A stretch of DNA of 64,000 nucleotides from CBDCWT01 sp965223305 (GCA_965223305.1 CBDCWT010000042.1:1-64000); one strand, 5' to 3'; positions 37,668-47,777 are shown, counted from the first letter of the stretch. A program made the numbers and translations. Notes: generated from the letters alone by a model not told the origin.

Positions 37668-38315
37668 CTAGCCGCCGGTCGATCGTCGCCGTTGGCGCCG
37701 ATACGCGGCCAGACCAACCAACGCCAAACTCGCCAGAGCGGCGTAAGTAGACGGCTCAGGCATGCTGGTCGAGGCGACCAGCCAATGCCCAATGTCTTCG
37801 CTGGCTTCCCCCGAGTACGACCCGCTCTCCACGAACGAACCGCCCGACCCGTCTCCAAACGGCATGACCGGAAAACCAGTAATGCTGGCCCGTCCGATCG
37901 GGCCGGAATCTGGGTTGGCTGTGTCGTCGAAGTAGCCGATCGACTCGGTGACATTAACGGTGAAGCCGATCAGCTCCAGCGCCGTAATCCCCTTGAGGAA
38001 GGCATCATAGCCGGGTACGTGGTCATTCACCGGCACCCCGTGATTCCCAAAGAAGGTCAGCAATTCACTAGCAGTCGCATGCCGATAACCTTCGAAATCT
38101 CCGCCCGGACCGAATTGTGCCGACACGTCAGCATAGGAACGATTCACCGCCAGGTTAATATCCAGCCATTTCAGTCCTGTGTCAGTGTCGATAGTCAGAT
38201 TAAAGCCATCACGGGTCGTGCCAGTAATAGACGGGTCGTTGTCCGTGATAAACGCTGCACTTGCTTGGCTGGCGATAAGCACAAAGACAATAAACAAAGA
38301 AGTTCGTCGAAGCAT
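37668..38315 (-). CDS. PEP-CTERM anchored extracellular protein (second in window)
   Basis: 215 residues. The ATG at 38315 is chosen over the longer frame because GGAGAGG lies just upstream and the signal peptide begins there (MLRRTSLFIVFVLIASQASA). The mature part (DGFNLTIDTDTGLKWLDINL, YRHATASELLTFFGNHGV) resembles the DUF1566-like domain of PEP-CTERM proteins that carry GLxWLD motifs. The C-terminus is a full sorting signal: MPEPSTYAALASLALVGLAAY then RRQRRRSTGG. Together with the PEP-CTERM protein at 23.4 kb it implies that this organism encodes an exosortase elsewhere. Function beyond surface display is not readable. Confidence 0.85.
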   Translation of the reverse strand: MLRRTSLFIVFVLIASQASAAFITDNDPSITGTTRDGFNLTIDTDTGLKWLDINLAVNRSYADVSAQFGPGGDFEGYRHATASELLTFFGNHGVPVNDHVPGYDAFLKGITALELIGFTVNVTESIGYFDDTANPDSGPIGRASITGFPVMPFGDGSGGSFVESGSYSGEASEDIGHWLVASTSMPEPSTYAALASLALVGLAAYRRQRRRSTGG

Positions 38316-38433
38316 CGGTCCTCTCCAAAACGAATTCACATAAGCCCCATGCCCCACCGAAGACCTAGCAATATACAAGATTGACGGGCTGGTTGGAATA
38401 TACCAGCCTTTGTTAATTCCGCCCTCGGTCCAC

Positions 38434-40200
38434 AATCAGCCAGAATGCGTTAGCACCCGGTTTGGTGAAAACCGTGGGCTAAAGCCCAGCGGCTGATGTT
38501 GTATCGCGGTCCAGGTCATCCTGTTGATCTTGTAAATCCTGTCAAGAAAGGCAGAAGACAGGATCAACAAAATGAAACAGGATTCGCCGGAAGGGCTCCA
38601 CGGCCGAGAGGTCCGACGGACCATCGTAGAATTCACGCTACATGCGATGCCTCATCACGCGGAGCGTGATGGCTACGTAGACGTCACGCTCCGCGTGACG
38701 TTGCCGACCGTGCTGACGCCCTGTGAGATAGACCTGATATCGAAGCCTAACCGCGTTCCACAGTCAAACAAATCAGCCACAATGCGTTAGCAGCCGGTTT
38801 GGTCACAACCGTGGGCTAACGGCCCAGCGGCTGATCTTGTATCGCGGTCCAGGTCATCCTGTTGATCCTGTAAATCCTGTCAAGAAAGGCAGAAGACAGG
38901 ATCAACAAAATGAAACAGGATTGCCGGAAGGGCTCCACGGCGGAGGGGTCCGACGGACCATCTTAGAATTCACGCAACGTGCAATGCCTCATCACGCGGA
39001 GCGTGATGGCTACGTAGACGTCACGCTCCGCGTGACGTTGCCGACCGTGCTGGCGCCCTGTGAGATAGACCTGATATCGAAGTCTAACCGCGCTCCACAG
39101 TCAAACAAATCAGCCGCAATGCGTTAGCAGCCGGTTTGGTCAAAACCGTGGGCTAACGGCCCAGCGGCTGATCTTGTATCGCGGTCCAGGTCATCCTGTT
39201 GATCCTGTAAATCCTGTCAAGAAAGGCAGAAGACAGGATCAACAAAATGAAACAGGATTGCCGGAGGGCTCCACGGCGGAGGGGTCCGACGGACCATCGT
39301 AGAATTCACGCTACATGCGATGCCTCATCACGCGGAGCGTGATGGCTACGTAGACGTCACGCTCCGCGTGACGTTGCCGACGTGCTGACGCCCTGTGAGA
39401 TAGACCTGATATCGAAGTCCAACCGCGTTCCACAGTCAAACAAATCAGCCGCAATGCGTTAGCAGCCGGTTTGGTCAAAACCGTGGGCTAACGGCCCAGC
39501 GGCTGATCTTGTATCGCGGTCCAGGTCATCCTGTTGATCCTGTAAATCCTGTCAAGAAAGGCAGAAGACAGGATCAACAAAATGAAACAGGATTGCCGGA
39601 GGGCTCCACGGCGGAGGGGTCCGACGGACCATCGTAGAATTCACGCTACATGCGATGCCTCATCACGCGGAGCGTGATGGCTACGTAGACGTCACGCTCC
39701 GCGTGACGTTGCCGACGTGCTGACGCCCTGTGAGATAGACCTGATATCGAAGTCCAACCGCGTTCCACAGTCAAACAAATCAGCCGCAATGGGTTAGCAG
39801 CCGGTTTGGTCAAAACCGTGGGATAACGCCCAGCGGCTGATGTTGTATCGCGGTCCAGGTCATCCTGTTGATCTTGTAAATCCTGTCACGAACGGCAGAA
39901 GACGGGATCAACAAAATGAAACAGGATTGCCGGAGGGCTCCACGGCGGAGGGGTCCGACGGACCATCTTAGAATTCACGCTACGTGCAATGCCTCATCAC
40001 GCGGAGCGTGATGGCTACGTAGACGTCACGCTCCGCGTGACGTTGCCGACCGTGCTGGCGCCCTGTGAGATAGACCTGATATCGAAGTCTCACCGCGCTC
40101 CACAGTCAAATAAATCAGCCGCAATGCGTTAGCAGCCGGTTCGGTCAAAACCGTGGGATAACGCCCAGCGGCTGATTTTTTATCGCAGTCCCGAGCCATC
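38434..40200 (+). repeat. Tandem array: five ~336-bp compound units plus a partial sixth
   Basis: Units start with AATCAGCC at 38434, 38771, 39108, 39443, 39778 and 40113 (periods 337, 337, 335, 335, 335); the sixth stops near 40200. Each unit has the same ordered modules: AATCAGCCGCAATGCGTTAG, AACCGTGGGCTAACGGCCCA, CATCCTGTTGATCCTGTAAA with inverted partner ACAGGATCAACAAAATGAAA, GGTCCGACGGACCATCGTAG, and the palindrome CACGCGGAGCGTGATGGCTA/GTCACGCTCCGCGTGACG. Adjacent units differ at only a few positions. Open frames inside are periodic, begin with ATGAAACAGG, and have no ribosome binding site, so they are not genes. Confidence 0.9.
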
Positions 40201-40339
40201 CGGTTGATCCTGTCAGCTCCCGCTCTACGGAACGCAGTTAGTGAGGGGCTGGATTGTGTTGCCGGTCGCTTGCGCTGCGGGTTAAGATCCATACATCATA
40301 TGGCGAGAATTCAAGATCGATGTGCACCCCGGGCGAACC

Positions 40340-41869
40340 ATGCAAATCTGCTCTTCCCTTACCGCTATCCTCTGTCTCCTCGCAGTCGAGCTGCTGCTCG
40401 GCGGCACCTGCTTGCAGCGCTCACCGAGTATAGCCCGGCGCGGAACGCTGGCCGCAACCGCCGGTCCATCGGTCCGCGAGGCCGGCTCAAACGGTCACTC
40501 CGGAGGCGACAGTCGGCCATCGCCAGCACAGGAATCTCCTGCGCCAACGTCGCCACCGCTTCGGAAACTCGACACCTTCGGGGGCTGGAGCGACGTATCA
40601 GGTAAAACGACCGGTGCGTTTCACATCGAGACCATCAACGGTCGCCCGTTGCTGATTACACCCGATGGTCATGGATTTGTGGCCCTGGGAGTCAACCACT
40701 TGGGTGTCATCAGGTTTCACGGTCCCGAGGAACCGGACCTGTTCCGCAAACGGTACGGCGGGAACTGGGAGAAATTCGCTGACGATGTGCTCCGTCATTA
40801 CAACGCCTGGGGGCTGAATACCGTCGATGATGACGTCGAACCGCTGCGAAAAGTGCGGCCGTTCTTCGCGTCACGCGACCTCGTGCGTACCGCAAAGTAC
40901 TACGGAAAACCGGGAGACAGAAACCCTTATAGCTTTCCCGACGTTTTTTCTTCGGCAGTCAAGACGCATCTAGAGCAACAGGTGGAAACGTTGTGTCGCG
41001 CGCACCGAGACAACTCGAACCTGATTGCCTACTACTGGACTGACACACCTACCTGGGATATCCACAAGACGAGACGCTTTCGTGGCACGGACTGGGTATC
41101 GGAGATTCGCAACCTACCTGCCCATTCGCCCGGCCGAAAACAATACGCTCGCTTTCTAAGAAACAGGTATCGCCAGGACATCGCACAGTTTGGACGCGCG
41201 TATCGCTTGGCCGTTACGTCCTTCGAGGAACTAGAACATGTTGACTTGAGCGAACTGGAGCTGGATACCTATGAAGTCGAACGTGATGACCAGGACTTTC
41301 TGGGGTTAATCGCAAGAACCTACTACGGCATCGTGGGGCCCACGATGCGTCGTTGTGACCCAGATCACATGATCTTCGGCGAGAAGTACTTGCTGGGTGA
41401 TATTCCACAACAAGTGATCATGGCGGCTGTGCCTTACATCGACGCAATCGCTGTTCAGCCCGGGGACGGTTACATCCCCATCTATACTCCCGGAGACACC
41501 TATCCCGCCGCCGAGCTCACAGCACTACACGAGCGGACTGGAAAGCCGATTATGATTTGCGATCACCAAGTCAGCTTTGCGACCGCTCGCTACCCCACAT
41601 CGATCTGGCCTTATCATCAACGGGAATCAGAACAAGCCGCAGCGGCAGCCACGGAGCGGTTCCTGGTAGAAGCCTTTCAAACACCTTTCATCATCGGCTA
41701 TATGCGGTGCCAGTACATCGATCGATTCGCCACCCGCCGCAACGCCAGTAAGTTGGGACTGATCCGCGACGATGGCACTCCTCGCCAACACTTGGTAGAG
41801 GCGACCACCCGAAGCAGTCGAGCTGTGAAGCGTCTGGTTCGGCAGGCGATCCTGCGGGCCGGGCCTTAG
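40340..41869 (+). CDS. Secreted agarase-like glycoside hydrolase (GH50-like), family uncertain
   Basis: 509 residues from the ATG at 40340, which opens a signal peptide (MQICSSLTAILCLLAVELLL); a GTG at 40322 is possible. After a low-complexity linker the catalytic part begins GAFHIETINGRPLLITPDGH and FVALGVNHLGVIRF, the opening of agarase-like/GH50-type barrels (x-PDGxPFFSLGVNH). Later: NAWGLNTVDDD, LIAYYWTDTPTWDIHKTRR (candidate acid/base region at the end of strand 4), MIFGEKYLLGD (candidate nucleophile Glu), and IDAIAVQPGDGY. It probably acts on a polysaccharide outside the cell. Close family assignment and substrate are not certain. It is transcribed away from the tandem array. Confidence 0.6.
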   Translation: MQICSSLTAILCLLAVELLLGGTCLQRSPSIARRGTLAATAGPSVREAGSNGHSGGDSRPSPAQESPAPTSPPLRKLDTFGGWSDVSGKTTGAFHIETINGRPLLITPDGHGFVALGVNHLGVIRFHGPEEPDLFRKRYGGNWEKFADDVLRHYNAWGLNTVDDDVEPLRKVRPFFASRDLVRTAKYYGKPGDRNPYSFPDVFSSAVKTHLEQQVETLCRAHRDNSNLIAYYWTDTPTWDIHKTRRFRGTDWVSEIRNLPAHSPGRKQYARFLRNRYRQDIAQFGRAYRLAVTSFEELEHVDLSELELDTYEVERDDQDFLGLIARTYYGIVGPTMRRCDPDHMIFGEKYLLGDIPQQVIMAAVPYIDAIAVQPGDGYIPIYTPGDTYPAAELTALHERTGKPIMICDHQVSFATARYPTSIWPYHQRESEQAAAAATERFLVEAFQTPFIIGYMRCQYIDRFATRRNASKLGLIRDDGTPRQHLVEATTRSSRAVKRLVRQAILRAGP

Positions 41870-41998
41870 GTAGGCGATTGTGGGGCGACGTCTAACTCCC
41901 CGAGTTCGGCAAATATTTCGTCTACCTCGAACGGACCTGCGCTCCGCCCCTCGACGCCCTGCGGTCGGGCCGGGTCCTCCAAACTCTGGCGAGTTCGG

Positions 41999-44038
41999 CT
42001 ACGCTCTGACGAGTTCGGGGCGATCGTTTCGATCTGGGCTCGGTTGAGTGATCCGATTGCCAGCAGGACCGGGCGTGCCGGAACGCCGATTGACCAAGTC
42101 ATCCTGACCATCGGCAACGATCGGATCTACTCGAGCGGGCCCACGACCTTCGGCAGCGAAGTAGAGCACAGAATCGTCGAAAAACACGTTCTCCCGCAAC
42201 CCCCTTATCTCCGCATTGCGTTCGATCACGTCCGAGAGTGTCGTGTTATCAATCCGTGCGAGCGTTCTCCCCGAATAGACCTTTTGGTACCAGTTCGCAT
42301 CGCCGTCACGAATGCGCTCGAACTGATCAGCAATGATCGTAGTGAACAGTTCGCCGAGGCTTGCACCAGCCACATGGTCTTCAGCAAGTCCGCCCACCCA
42401 GACGTCGACGTCGTTCACGTCGCCGTAGAGTTCAGCTAGTTTCGAGGCGAGCTCCGGATCGGACGTAATGTCTGAGAAGCTCTCAACGGAATCGAGCCCT
42501 TGGTCGATGCGCGTCTGGTTGTAGTCCGCGAGGCCGTGGTCGCGGCCCCGTTGGATGTTCAACGAGGCTAGGTCGAAACCACCGGAACCCGGTTCCCCAA
42601 AGAGGAAGTTGCGAACATCATCGACAATCTGGTTGTCGATCTCGCTTGCAACCTGTGCGGTTGCTCCCAAGAGTAGCGAGTCGATACCATTCTCGAGGAT
42701 CTCAACCGGAGCAAAGAAAGCACTTTGCAAAGACAGGTTCCCTTCATCGGCCGTGGTCCCGTCGTTGTTCAGCCGCAGCAATTGGGACGGAAGCATGCTA
42801 TGTCCGAAGCGATAGGCTGCCGTTGAAAACACATTAGCGATACTGGGGTCGACGGCGCTGTCATAGCCGGCGTAGGCATTGATGGCGTCGCGGCCGAGTA
42901 GCGCCGGCAGGAACTCGTTGTATGTGATCGCCTGCAGCTCGGCTGTGACGATCGACCTCGCCCGTTGGAAGATCTCTTCATCACTGAGCGTGGGATCCTC
43001 CGCGGCGATCTCTCTGGCCCACTGGTTATGCTCGCGCATCCAGAGCGTGTGCATCGCGATCAGGGCCGCATTTTCGTTCGCTCGCACGTCACCGGCTAGG
43101 AATAGAGAGCTGCTGGGACCACCTGCGTTAGCCAAACCGGCTTCGTTGAACGGCAGCAGGTTCCCTTCGCTTGTCTGGAGGAGACCGCCATCAAACGTCC
43201 GCAGCGCAGCGGCACGCTCCTGGTCGGAACCGTAGATCACCGATCCGTCGAGGTACGCCGTTACTTGGTTGAGCTGTGCGCGCGGATTTTCACTTGAGTT
43301 TCCAGTATCGGGATCGTAGATCGAACGATTGAACCTGATCACTTCGTCACCAGAGCCGTCCGGATCGAAGAAGGGGTCGCCCGCCGGCACATCGATATTA
43401 AATGACTCCGCTAGGTCGACGTTCTCAGTCAAGTCGATGTCGTGATCGATGAACTGACCCCACAGCCAGGTAATGTCGGTAAGGCGCCGTTCGTTGGCTT
43501 CGGTCGTGGTCTGGGCGGCAACGGCGTTGCTCACCTCGCGCGCGCTCGGCCGGTCTTCACCGGCGGGCTGTGAGATCCCGTCGGCATACTCGACGGTGGT
43601 AAGGCGGAGCAGCGGCTCGTCCGTGCTACCCCTTTCTACGTCCTCCAAGTTGTTGCCGGTGCCGTCGATGGAATACTCAGTGGTCACGTTCTCGTTGTTC
43701 GGCGGCCGTGGCTGATTCGGTTCGGGCCGGCCGCCACGACGAGGGTTGTTGAGTCGGTTCATGACCAGCAAGGCGTCCATCGGCGCCAGCTGACCGTCTC
43801 CGTTGACGTCAACAAACGCGGGAGCACTTCCAGCTCGATCTCTGCCATTGAGCCGATTGATGACGATCAGCGCATCACTCGGGGCAACCGCTCCGTCGTC
43901 GTTGACGTCCGTTGGATCGACGGGGTTCTGCATGAACGGTAAATCCCCCGCGAGCAGCCTGCGCGGTTCAAGCAATTCGACCGAATGTCGGCGGCGGATA
44001 GGACGAGCTTTCACTTTCCTACTGTTTCTGCGCAACAT
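41999..44038 (-). CDS. Animal-type haem peroxidase with LEPR motif and N-terminal dockerin-like repeats
   Basis: 679 residues from the ATG at 44038 (AAGGA about 7 bases upstream). Arg-rich N-terminus with VELLEPRRLLAGD, the canonical planctomycete LEPRxLL motif. Residues ~50-110 hold two dockerin-like EF loops (DPTDVNDDGAVAPSDALIVI and DVNGDGQLAPMDALLVMNRL). Then a myeloperoxidase/peroxidasin-type catalytic domain: distal His in WLWGQFIDHDID, Ca-site SFNIDVPAGDPFFDP, catalytic Arg region RANENAALIAMHTLWMREHN, proximal His in AAYRFGHSMLP, FDLASLNIQRGRDHGL and WVGGLAEDHVAGASLGELF. It uses H2O2 to oxidise halides or phenols outside the cell. The last residues (ELVRA) and stop lie inside a CTGGCGAGTTCGGCTACG-family repeat. 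Confidence 0.9.
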   Translation of the reverse strand: MLRRNSRKVKARPIRRRHSVELLEPRRLLAGDLPFMQNPVDPTDVNDDGAVAPSDALIVINRLNGRDRAGSAPAFVDVNGDGQLAPMDALLVMNRLNNPRRGGRPEPNQPRPPNNENVTTEYSIDGTGNNLEDVERGSTDEPLLRLTTVEYADGISQPAGEDRPSAREVSNAVAAQTTTEANERRLTDITWLWGQFIDHDIDLTENVDLAESFNIDVPAGDPFFDPDGSGDEVIRFNRSIYDPDTGNSSENPRAQLNQVTAYLDGSVIYGSDQERAAALRTFDGGLLQTSEGNLLPFNEAGLANAGGPSSSLFLAGDVRANENAALIAMHTLWMREHNQWAREIAAEDPTLSDEEIFQRARSIVTAELQAITYNEFLPALLGRDAINAYAGYDSAVDPSIANVFSTAAYRFGHSMLPSQLLRLNNDGTTADEGNLSLQSAFFAPVEILENGIDSLLLGATAQVASEIDNQIVDDVRNFLFGEPGSGGFDLASLNIQRGRDHGLADYNQTRIDQGLDSVESFSDITSDPELASKLAELYGDVNDVDVWVGGLAEDHVAGASLGELFTTIIADQFERIRDGDANWYQKVYSGRTLARIDNTTLSDVIERNAEIRGLRENVFFDDSVLYFAAEGRGPARVDPIVADGQDDLVNRRSGTPGPAGNRITQPSPDRNDRPELVRA

Positions 44039-44193
44039 GGCGACGTTCCTTTTTTTCAGAAGCCGTGGTTCGCGGCATACTCGTTGACGACGAGCTGCCA
44101 GAACTCGTGTTTCAGATCCGGGATTCATCCCTATCTATTTGGGATGAATCCGCTGTCGCACGTCACGCCCGTGGCTAGGATCGAGAAAAAACG

Positions 44194-45645
44194 CTACGGC
44201 GTTTGGACTTCGCGGCGGCGCAGGCGGCGACGAAAAAGAACGGCGAGCAGCGCCGAGACAACCGATGTGCGTGCGACCACTGGCGAGCTGCTTTCGGTGA
44301 CAGCAGGCGAGACTTTTTCCGCGGAGAGTCGTTCTTTCTTACCGGTTGTGGAGGACTCACCACCGACCGAAGAGCGATGCTCGCAAGGGTCGGCTGTCCG
44401 GACGGGAGCGGTTTCAAACGCTTGACATCGTACGATCGCACCCTCCATCTTGAGGAAGCTCGGCTCGCAATCAACCGGCAGGTCAGCTTCACCACTTTGA
44501 TCGCCCGGTCTCTTGCCAACTGCGCCAACATGTGCCAGCTCGACCATTCCCTGTCGCGGGACCGTTGGCCGCGGATCGTCGTGAAATGCCATTTCGGAGC
44601 CGCGCGTGGCTAGACTGACGAGCCGATTCGCTTCATGCGGCCGCCATTCGCCACGTGGAATTCGAGCTCGTTCGACCTCACTGGCGGTAGAGACCGCGGC
44701 CCGGTCATCTTCCAACTCGTGCATCGTGCGCTCCTCGGCTCGCTTGCTCGCGGTGCGCCCGCCGAGCAACTCTTCGACGCGCTCCCCGATATCAACGAAC
44801 CCGTCGCGGTACGGCGTGGCCCTCCCTGCCCCTGACGAGTTCGGGCTGTCGTTCAGTAACGATGACACGAAATTGGCATCGAACTCTGACGAAGACGCCA
44901 GCTCCGGGACAAACTCCGCGCGGCGCGCTTCTACGAGCTCGTCCACAAAAAGCACCTCCTCTCCCAGCAGATCGCGAATTGCCAGCGCCACAACGAAGTT
45001 ACGCGTACTCGCATCTGACGTCTGTCGCGACTCGCCCAACCGAACGCCGACGTCCGCCGAACTCGAGACAACCGTAGCTGAGTCCGCAGTGTCGCGAACA
45101 GTTGCGAATTCACCATCGGCGAGCAAATCGCTTGTTAACGCGCGATCAATGAGATCTGTCACCTGACTCGCCGGTGTGAGGTCCTCGTCGACTAAACGAG
45201 TAACCGCTGGTGGCCCGCTGACTGGCGGCGGATTCACGAACCCGTCGGCGACGAGCGGCGGAGGTGCGTTCGGAGGGGCAAGGGGCGCGCCGCCCTGCGG
45301 TGGAGGTGGTGGCGGCGGCGGCGTTCCACCGGGAAGGGGCGGGGGAGAGACCACATCCGGCCCCTTCGTACGCGAGCCGCGAGGCGGTGAGTTCTCACGC
45401 ACAGAACTGTGACCGCGTCTTCCATCATCGCCGTGCTTCGAATGATCGCGCGCTACGTCCGCTTGCTGTTCTGCCGGAGGCGAACGGCGATCGTGCTGAT
45501 GTCCGCCATGCCCGCTCGTGCCATGGGACATCGAAGAGGCAGCCAGCAGTCTGCGGCTCTCCAGTGACTCGAACCCGAGCCTAGTCTGCCTACTGGAGCG
45601 ATGTTTCTTTCGTGCGAACATTTCTCTTATTCGTCTTGAGCTCAT
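44194..45645 (-). CDS. LEPR-motif surface protein of unknown function with proline-rich segment
   Basis: 483 residues. The Arg-rich N-terminus ends in FESLESRRLLAASS (LEPRxLL-type motif), followed by a His/Gly/Asp-rich and then a strongly Pro-rich stretch (PPPPPPPPQGGAPLAPPNAP). Residues ~170-290 are alpha-helical (LVDEDLTPASQVTDLIDRAL; FVVALAIRDLLGEEVLFVDEL). The C-terminus is VVARTSVVSALLAVLFRRRLRRREV: a short hydrophobic helix and a basic tail, reminiscent of a sorting or membrane-anchor signal. The middle matches nothing I recognise. Its ATG overlaps the kinase stop codon (GGATGAGC), so it is translationally coupled to the sigma-factor/kinase operon and may be its output or sensor. Confidence 0.7.
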   Translation of the reverse strand: MSSRRIREMFARKKHRSSRQTRLGFESLESRRLLAASSMSHGTSGHGGHQHDRRSPPAEQQADVARDHSKHGDDGRRGHSSVRENSPPRGSRTKGPDVVSPPPLPGGTPPPPPPPPQGGAPLAPPNAPPPLVADGFVNPPPVSGPPAVTRLVDEDLTPASQVTDLIDRALTSDLLADGEFATVRDTADSATVVSSSADVGVRLGESRQTSDASTRNFVVALAIRDLLGEEVLFVDELVEARRAEFVPELASSSEFDANFVSSLLNDSPNSSGAGRATPYRDGFVDIGERVEELLGGRTASKRAEERTMHELEDDRAAVSTASEVERARIPRGEWRPHEANRLVSLATRGSEMAFHDDPRPTVPRQGMVELAHVGAVGKRPGDQSGEADLPVDCEPSFLKMEGAIVRCQAFETAPVRTADPCEHRSSVGGESSTTGKKERLSAEKVSPAVTESSSPVVARTSVVSALLAVLFRRRLRRREVQTP

Positions 45646-47777
45646 CCGCGACCTAGCTTTCGCACGGCGCGCGTGTGATTGGCTTGATGCTTGGCCAACA
45701 GATCACGAAAACGGCTGACTTGCGGCGCCCTGTCGGCCGCCGTACTTTGGCATTCGATCGCTCGAGCGTAGCTGGCCACAGCGTCTTGCCACCGCTCTTG
45801 ACGTTCCAACACCATGCCCAAGTTGTTATGAACGCCGGCTAGACGACTGACATCCATAGCTGTCCGCGGCTGCGATTGAACGGACGCCTGTAGCAGCGTC
45901 AGCGCCAGGCGAAAAGACCGCTCCGAATCGGCGACGAGGCCAAGTGTATCTTGCGTCATGCCGAGGTTGTTATAGACGACCGCCAGATCGCGCGACCTAC
46001 TGCTGTTGCCAGTGCTGGCCTGTCGCAAAAGGTCAATCGCCTGCCGGTAGGCGTCGACCGCGAGCTGTGGCTTTCCCCGTCTGGCACAGAACGATCCGAA
46101 GTTGCTGTAGGTTAGCGCAAGATCGTCACGGTCCTGCGCACCGTCAGGGGAGCAACTGACGAGGCGATGTTGAATGTTGAGCGTCTCTTCGTAGCGCGCA
46201 GGCGCTTCTGTCGGATCGTGCCGCGCACAGAAAGCACTGAAGTTGCTCAGTGTCGCGGCCAGATCACGCAGCGCCTGCTCGTTGTTCTGCTGCTCCGCAA
46301 AGATCTGTCGCTGAAGTTGGAGCGCCTGTTCGAAGGTGCTCCTGGCAGAATGCACGTTTCCTTGTTGGTTGTGTAGCAGCGCGAGATGATGCTCCGACCG
46401 CGCAAGCTGCGCGCGATACTGGCGGAAGCTATCTTCGGCCTTCGTGAGTGCAAGCTCGGTTACTCTCTTTTGACGAGCTAGCGTGCCGGTACCTGCTAGG
46501 AGTGCCAGTACCAACACCATCAACGTAGCCACAAAGGACGCGACAACCTTCTGCCGGCGAACCCACTTCACAGCTCGACCAGCTATCGTAGGCCGCCTCG
46601 CGACCGTCGGCTTTCCGTCCAGGAACCGGCGCAAATCCTCAGCGAACGCCTGTGCCGTCGCATAACGTTCGTCGCGCGACTTGGACATCGCCTTTTGCAC
46701 AATGTTCTCAAGATCCGTCGGGATCTTCGCATTCCAGCTTCGGAGACGATAGGGCGCCTCGCGCTCGAGTTGAAGCAAGATCGCCGCCGGTTGCTGTGCA
46801 CGAACCGGATGTTTCAGCGACAGCAACTCGTAGAGCGTGACTCCCAGCGAGTAGATGTCGGTGCGATGATCGACCAAATGCGACTCGCCGCGCGCTTGTT
46901 CCGGGCTCATGTAGCGAATCGTTCCCACAAAGTCGCCGCTTCGGGTCAGCTGCGCGTCCGAGCGAAATCGTGCAAGTCCGAAATCGGTCACCCACAGTTT
47001 CCCCTCTGTGTCCAGCAGTAGATTCGACGGCTTGACGTCCCGATGCACCACTCCGAATTCATGCGCGCAGTGCAGTGCCTCCGCCGCCTGAATCGCGAGT
47101 CGAGCAACCGTTCGAAAGTAGCCGGTTTCGCTGTTGGAGTGCTGCGACGCGAGCGAGTCACGCGATGCTTCCGATGCCTGGTGACTGCTCGATCCGGACA
47201 CGCCGGTACTCGCTGACCGCTTGCCCCGCAGCTCCTCGATGGCCGCATCCAACGGCTGGCCGTCGATGAGCTGCATCGCATAGTAGTGGACGCCGCGTTC
47301 GGCCCCGACAAAGTGAACAGGGACGATGTTGGGATGACACAATTGAGCGGCCGTTTGGGCCTCGTTGCGGAAACGAGCGATTTGTTTCGAGTCGAGCAGC
47401 GCCGCGAATGGCAACATCTTCAGCGCGACGCGACGATGCAACGAAATCTGACGAGCTTCATAGACGACACCCATGCCGCCCCGGCCGAGCTCGCGAACGA
47501 TCTCAAAATCACCGATCTCCCTGCGTTCGTGGCTATCTGCGGTTGAGTCCAACGACTCGGGGTGCGCGCGAAACCCCGCCGCTGCCTGCTGCAGAAAGTC
47601 GAGGCTGTCCAGATACTCGCTAAGCTGCTCCGCTAGGTCGGGATGACAGGCAACCAGTTCCTCGCGGCTGATCGGTTGTCCTCGCTCCAGAGCCGCAAAG
47701 TAATCATCCATCAACTGGCTCAGCCGTCTCTGCTGTTCGGTTGTGAGGCCTTCCCCGGCGACGGTGCTGATGTTCAT
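45642..47777 (-). CDS. Membrane Ser/Thr protein kinase with C-terminal TPRs
   Basis: 711 residues from the ATG at 47777, which overlaps the sigma-factor stop (AATGAA). The N-terminal ~85 residues (LSQLMDDYFAALERGQPISR...) are the planctomycete pre-kinase helix region. The PknB-type kinase domain shows the Gly loop GRGGMGVVYEA, VALKML, catalytic HRDVKPSNLLLD, DFGLARF and GTIRYMSPEQARGE. A single helix (VVASFVATLMVLVLALLAGTGTLA) follows at ~430-450, then a coiled coil and about five tetratricopeptide repeats (LALTYSNFGSFCARRG, LAVVYNNLGMTQDTLG, LAGVHNNLGMVLERQE). It likely phosphorylates cytoplasmic or sigma-linked targets in response to an extracytoplasmic signal. All catalytic residues are present. 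Confidence 0.92.
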   Translation of the reverse strand: MNISTVAGEGLTTEQQRRLSQLMDDYFAALERGQPISREELVACHPDLAEQLSEYLDSLDFLQQAAAGFRAHPESLDSTADSHERREIGDFEIVRELGRGGMGVVYEARQISLHRRVALKMLPFAALLDSKQIARFRNEAQTAAQLCHPNIVPVHFVGAERGVHYYAMQLIDGQPLDAAIEELRGKRSASTGVSGSSSHQASEASRDSLASQHSNSETGYFRTVARLAIQAAEALHCAHEFGVVHRDVKPSNLLLDTEGKLWVTDFGLARFRSDAQLTRSGDFVGTIRYMSPEQARGESHLVDHRTDIYSLGVTLYELLSLKHPVRAQQPAAILLQLEREAPYRLRSWNAKIPTDLENIVQKAMSKSRDERYATAQAFAEDLRRFLDGKPTVARRPTIAGRAVKWVRRQKVVASFVATLMVLVLALLAGTGTLARQKRVTELALTKAEDSFRQYRAQLARSEHHLALLHNQQGNVHSARSTFEQALQLQRQIFAEQQNNEQALRDLAATLSNFSAFCARHDPTEAPARYEETLNIQHRLVSCSPDGAQDRDDLALTYSNFGSFCARRGKPQLAVDAYRQAIDLLRQASTGNSSRSRDLAVVYNNLGMTQDTLGLVADSERSFRLALTLLQASVQSQPRTAMDVSRLAGVHNNLGMVLERQERWQDAVASYARAIECQSTAADRAPQVSRFRDLLAKHQANHTRAVRKLGRG

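Noticed and set aside
38572..39127. Small ORFs starting ATGAAACAGGATT inside the 336-bp array
   Set aside because: They repeat once per unit, have no ribosome binding site, and break where a unit has a single-base change.
38434..40200. Possible CRISPR array
   Set aside because: Units are ~336 bp with no short repeat/spacer alternation and no cas genes; a tandem compound repeat explains it.
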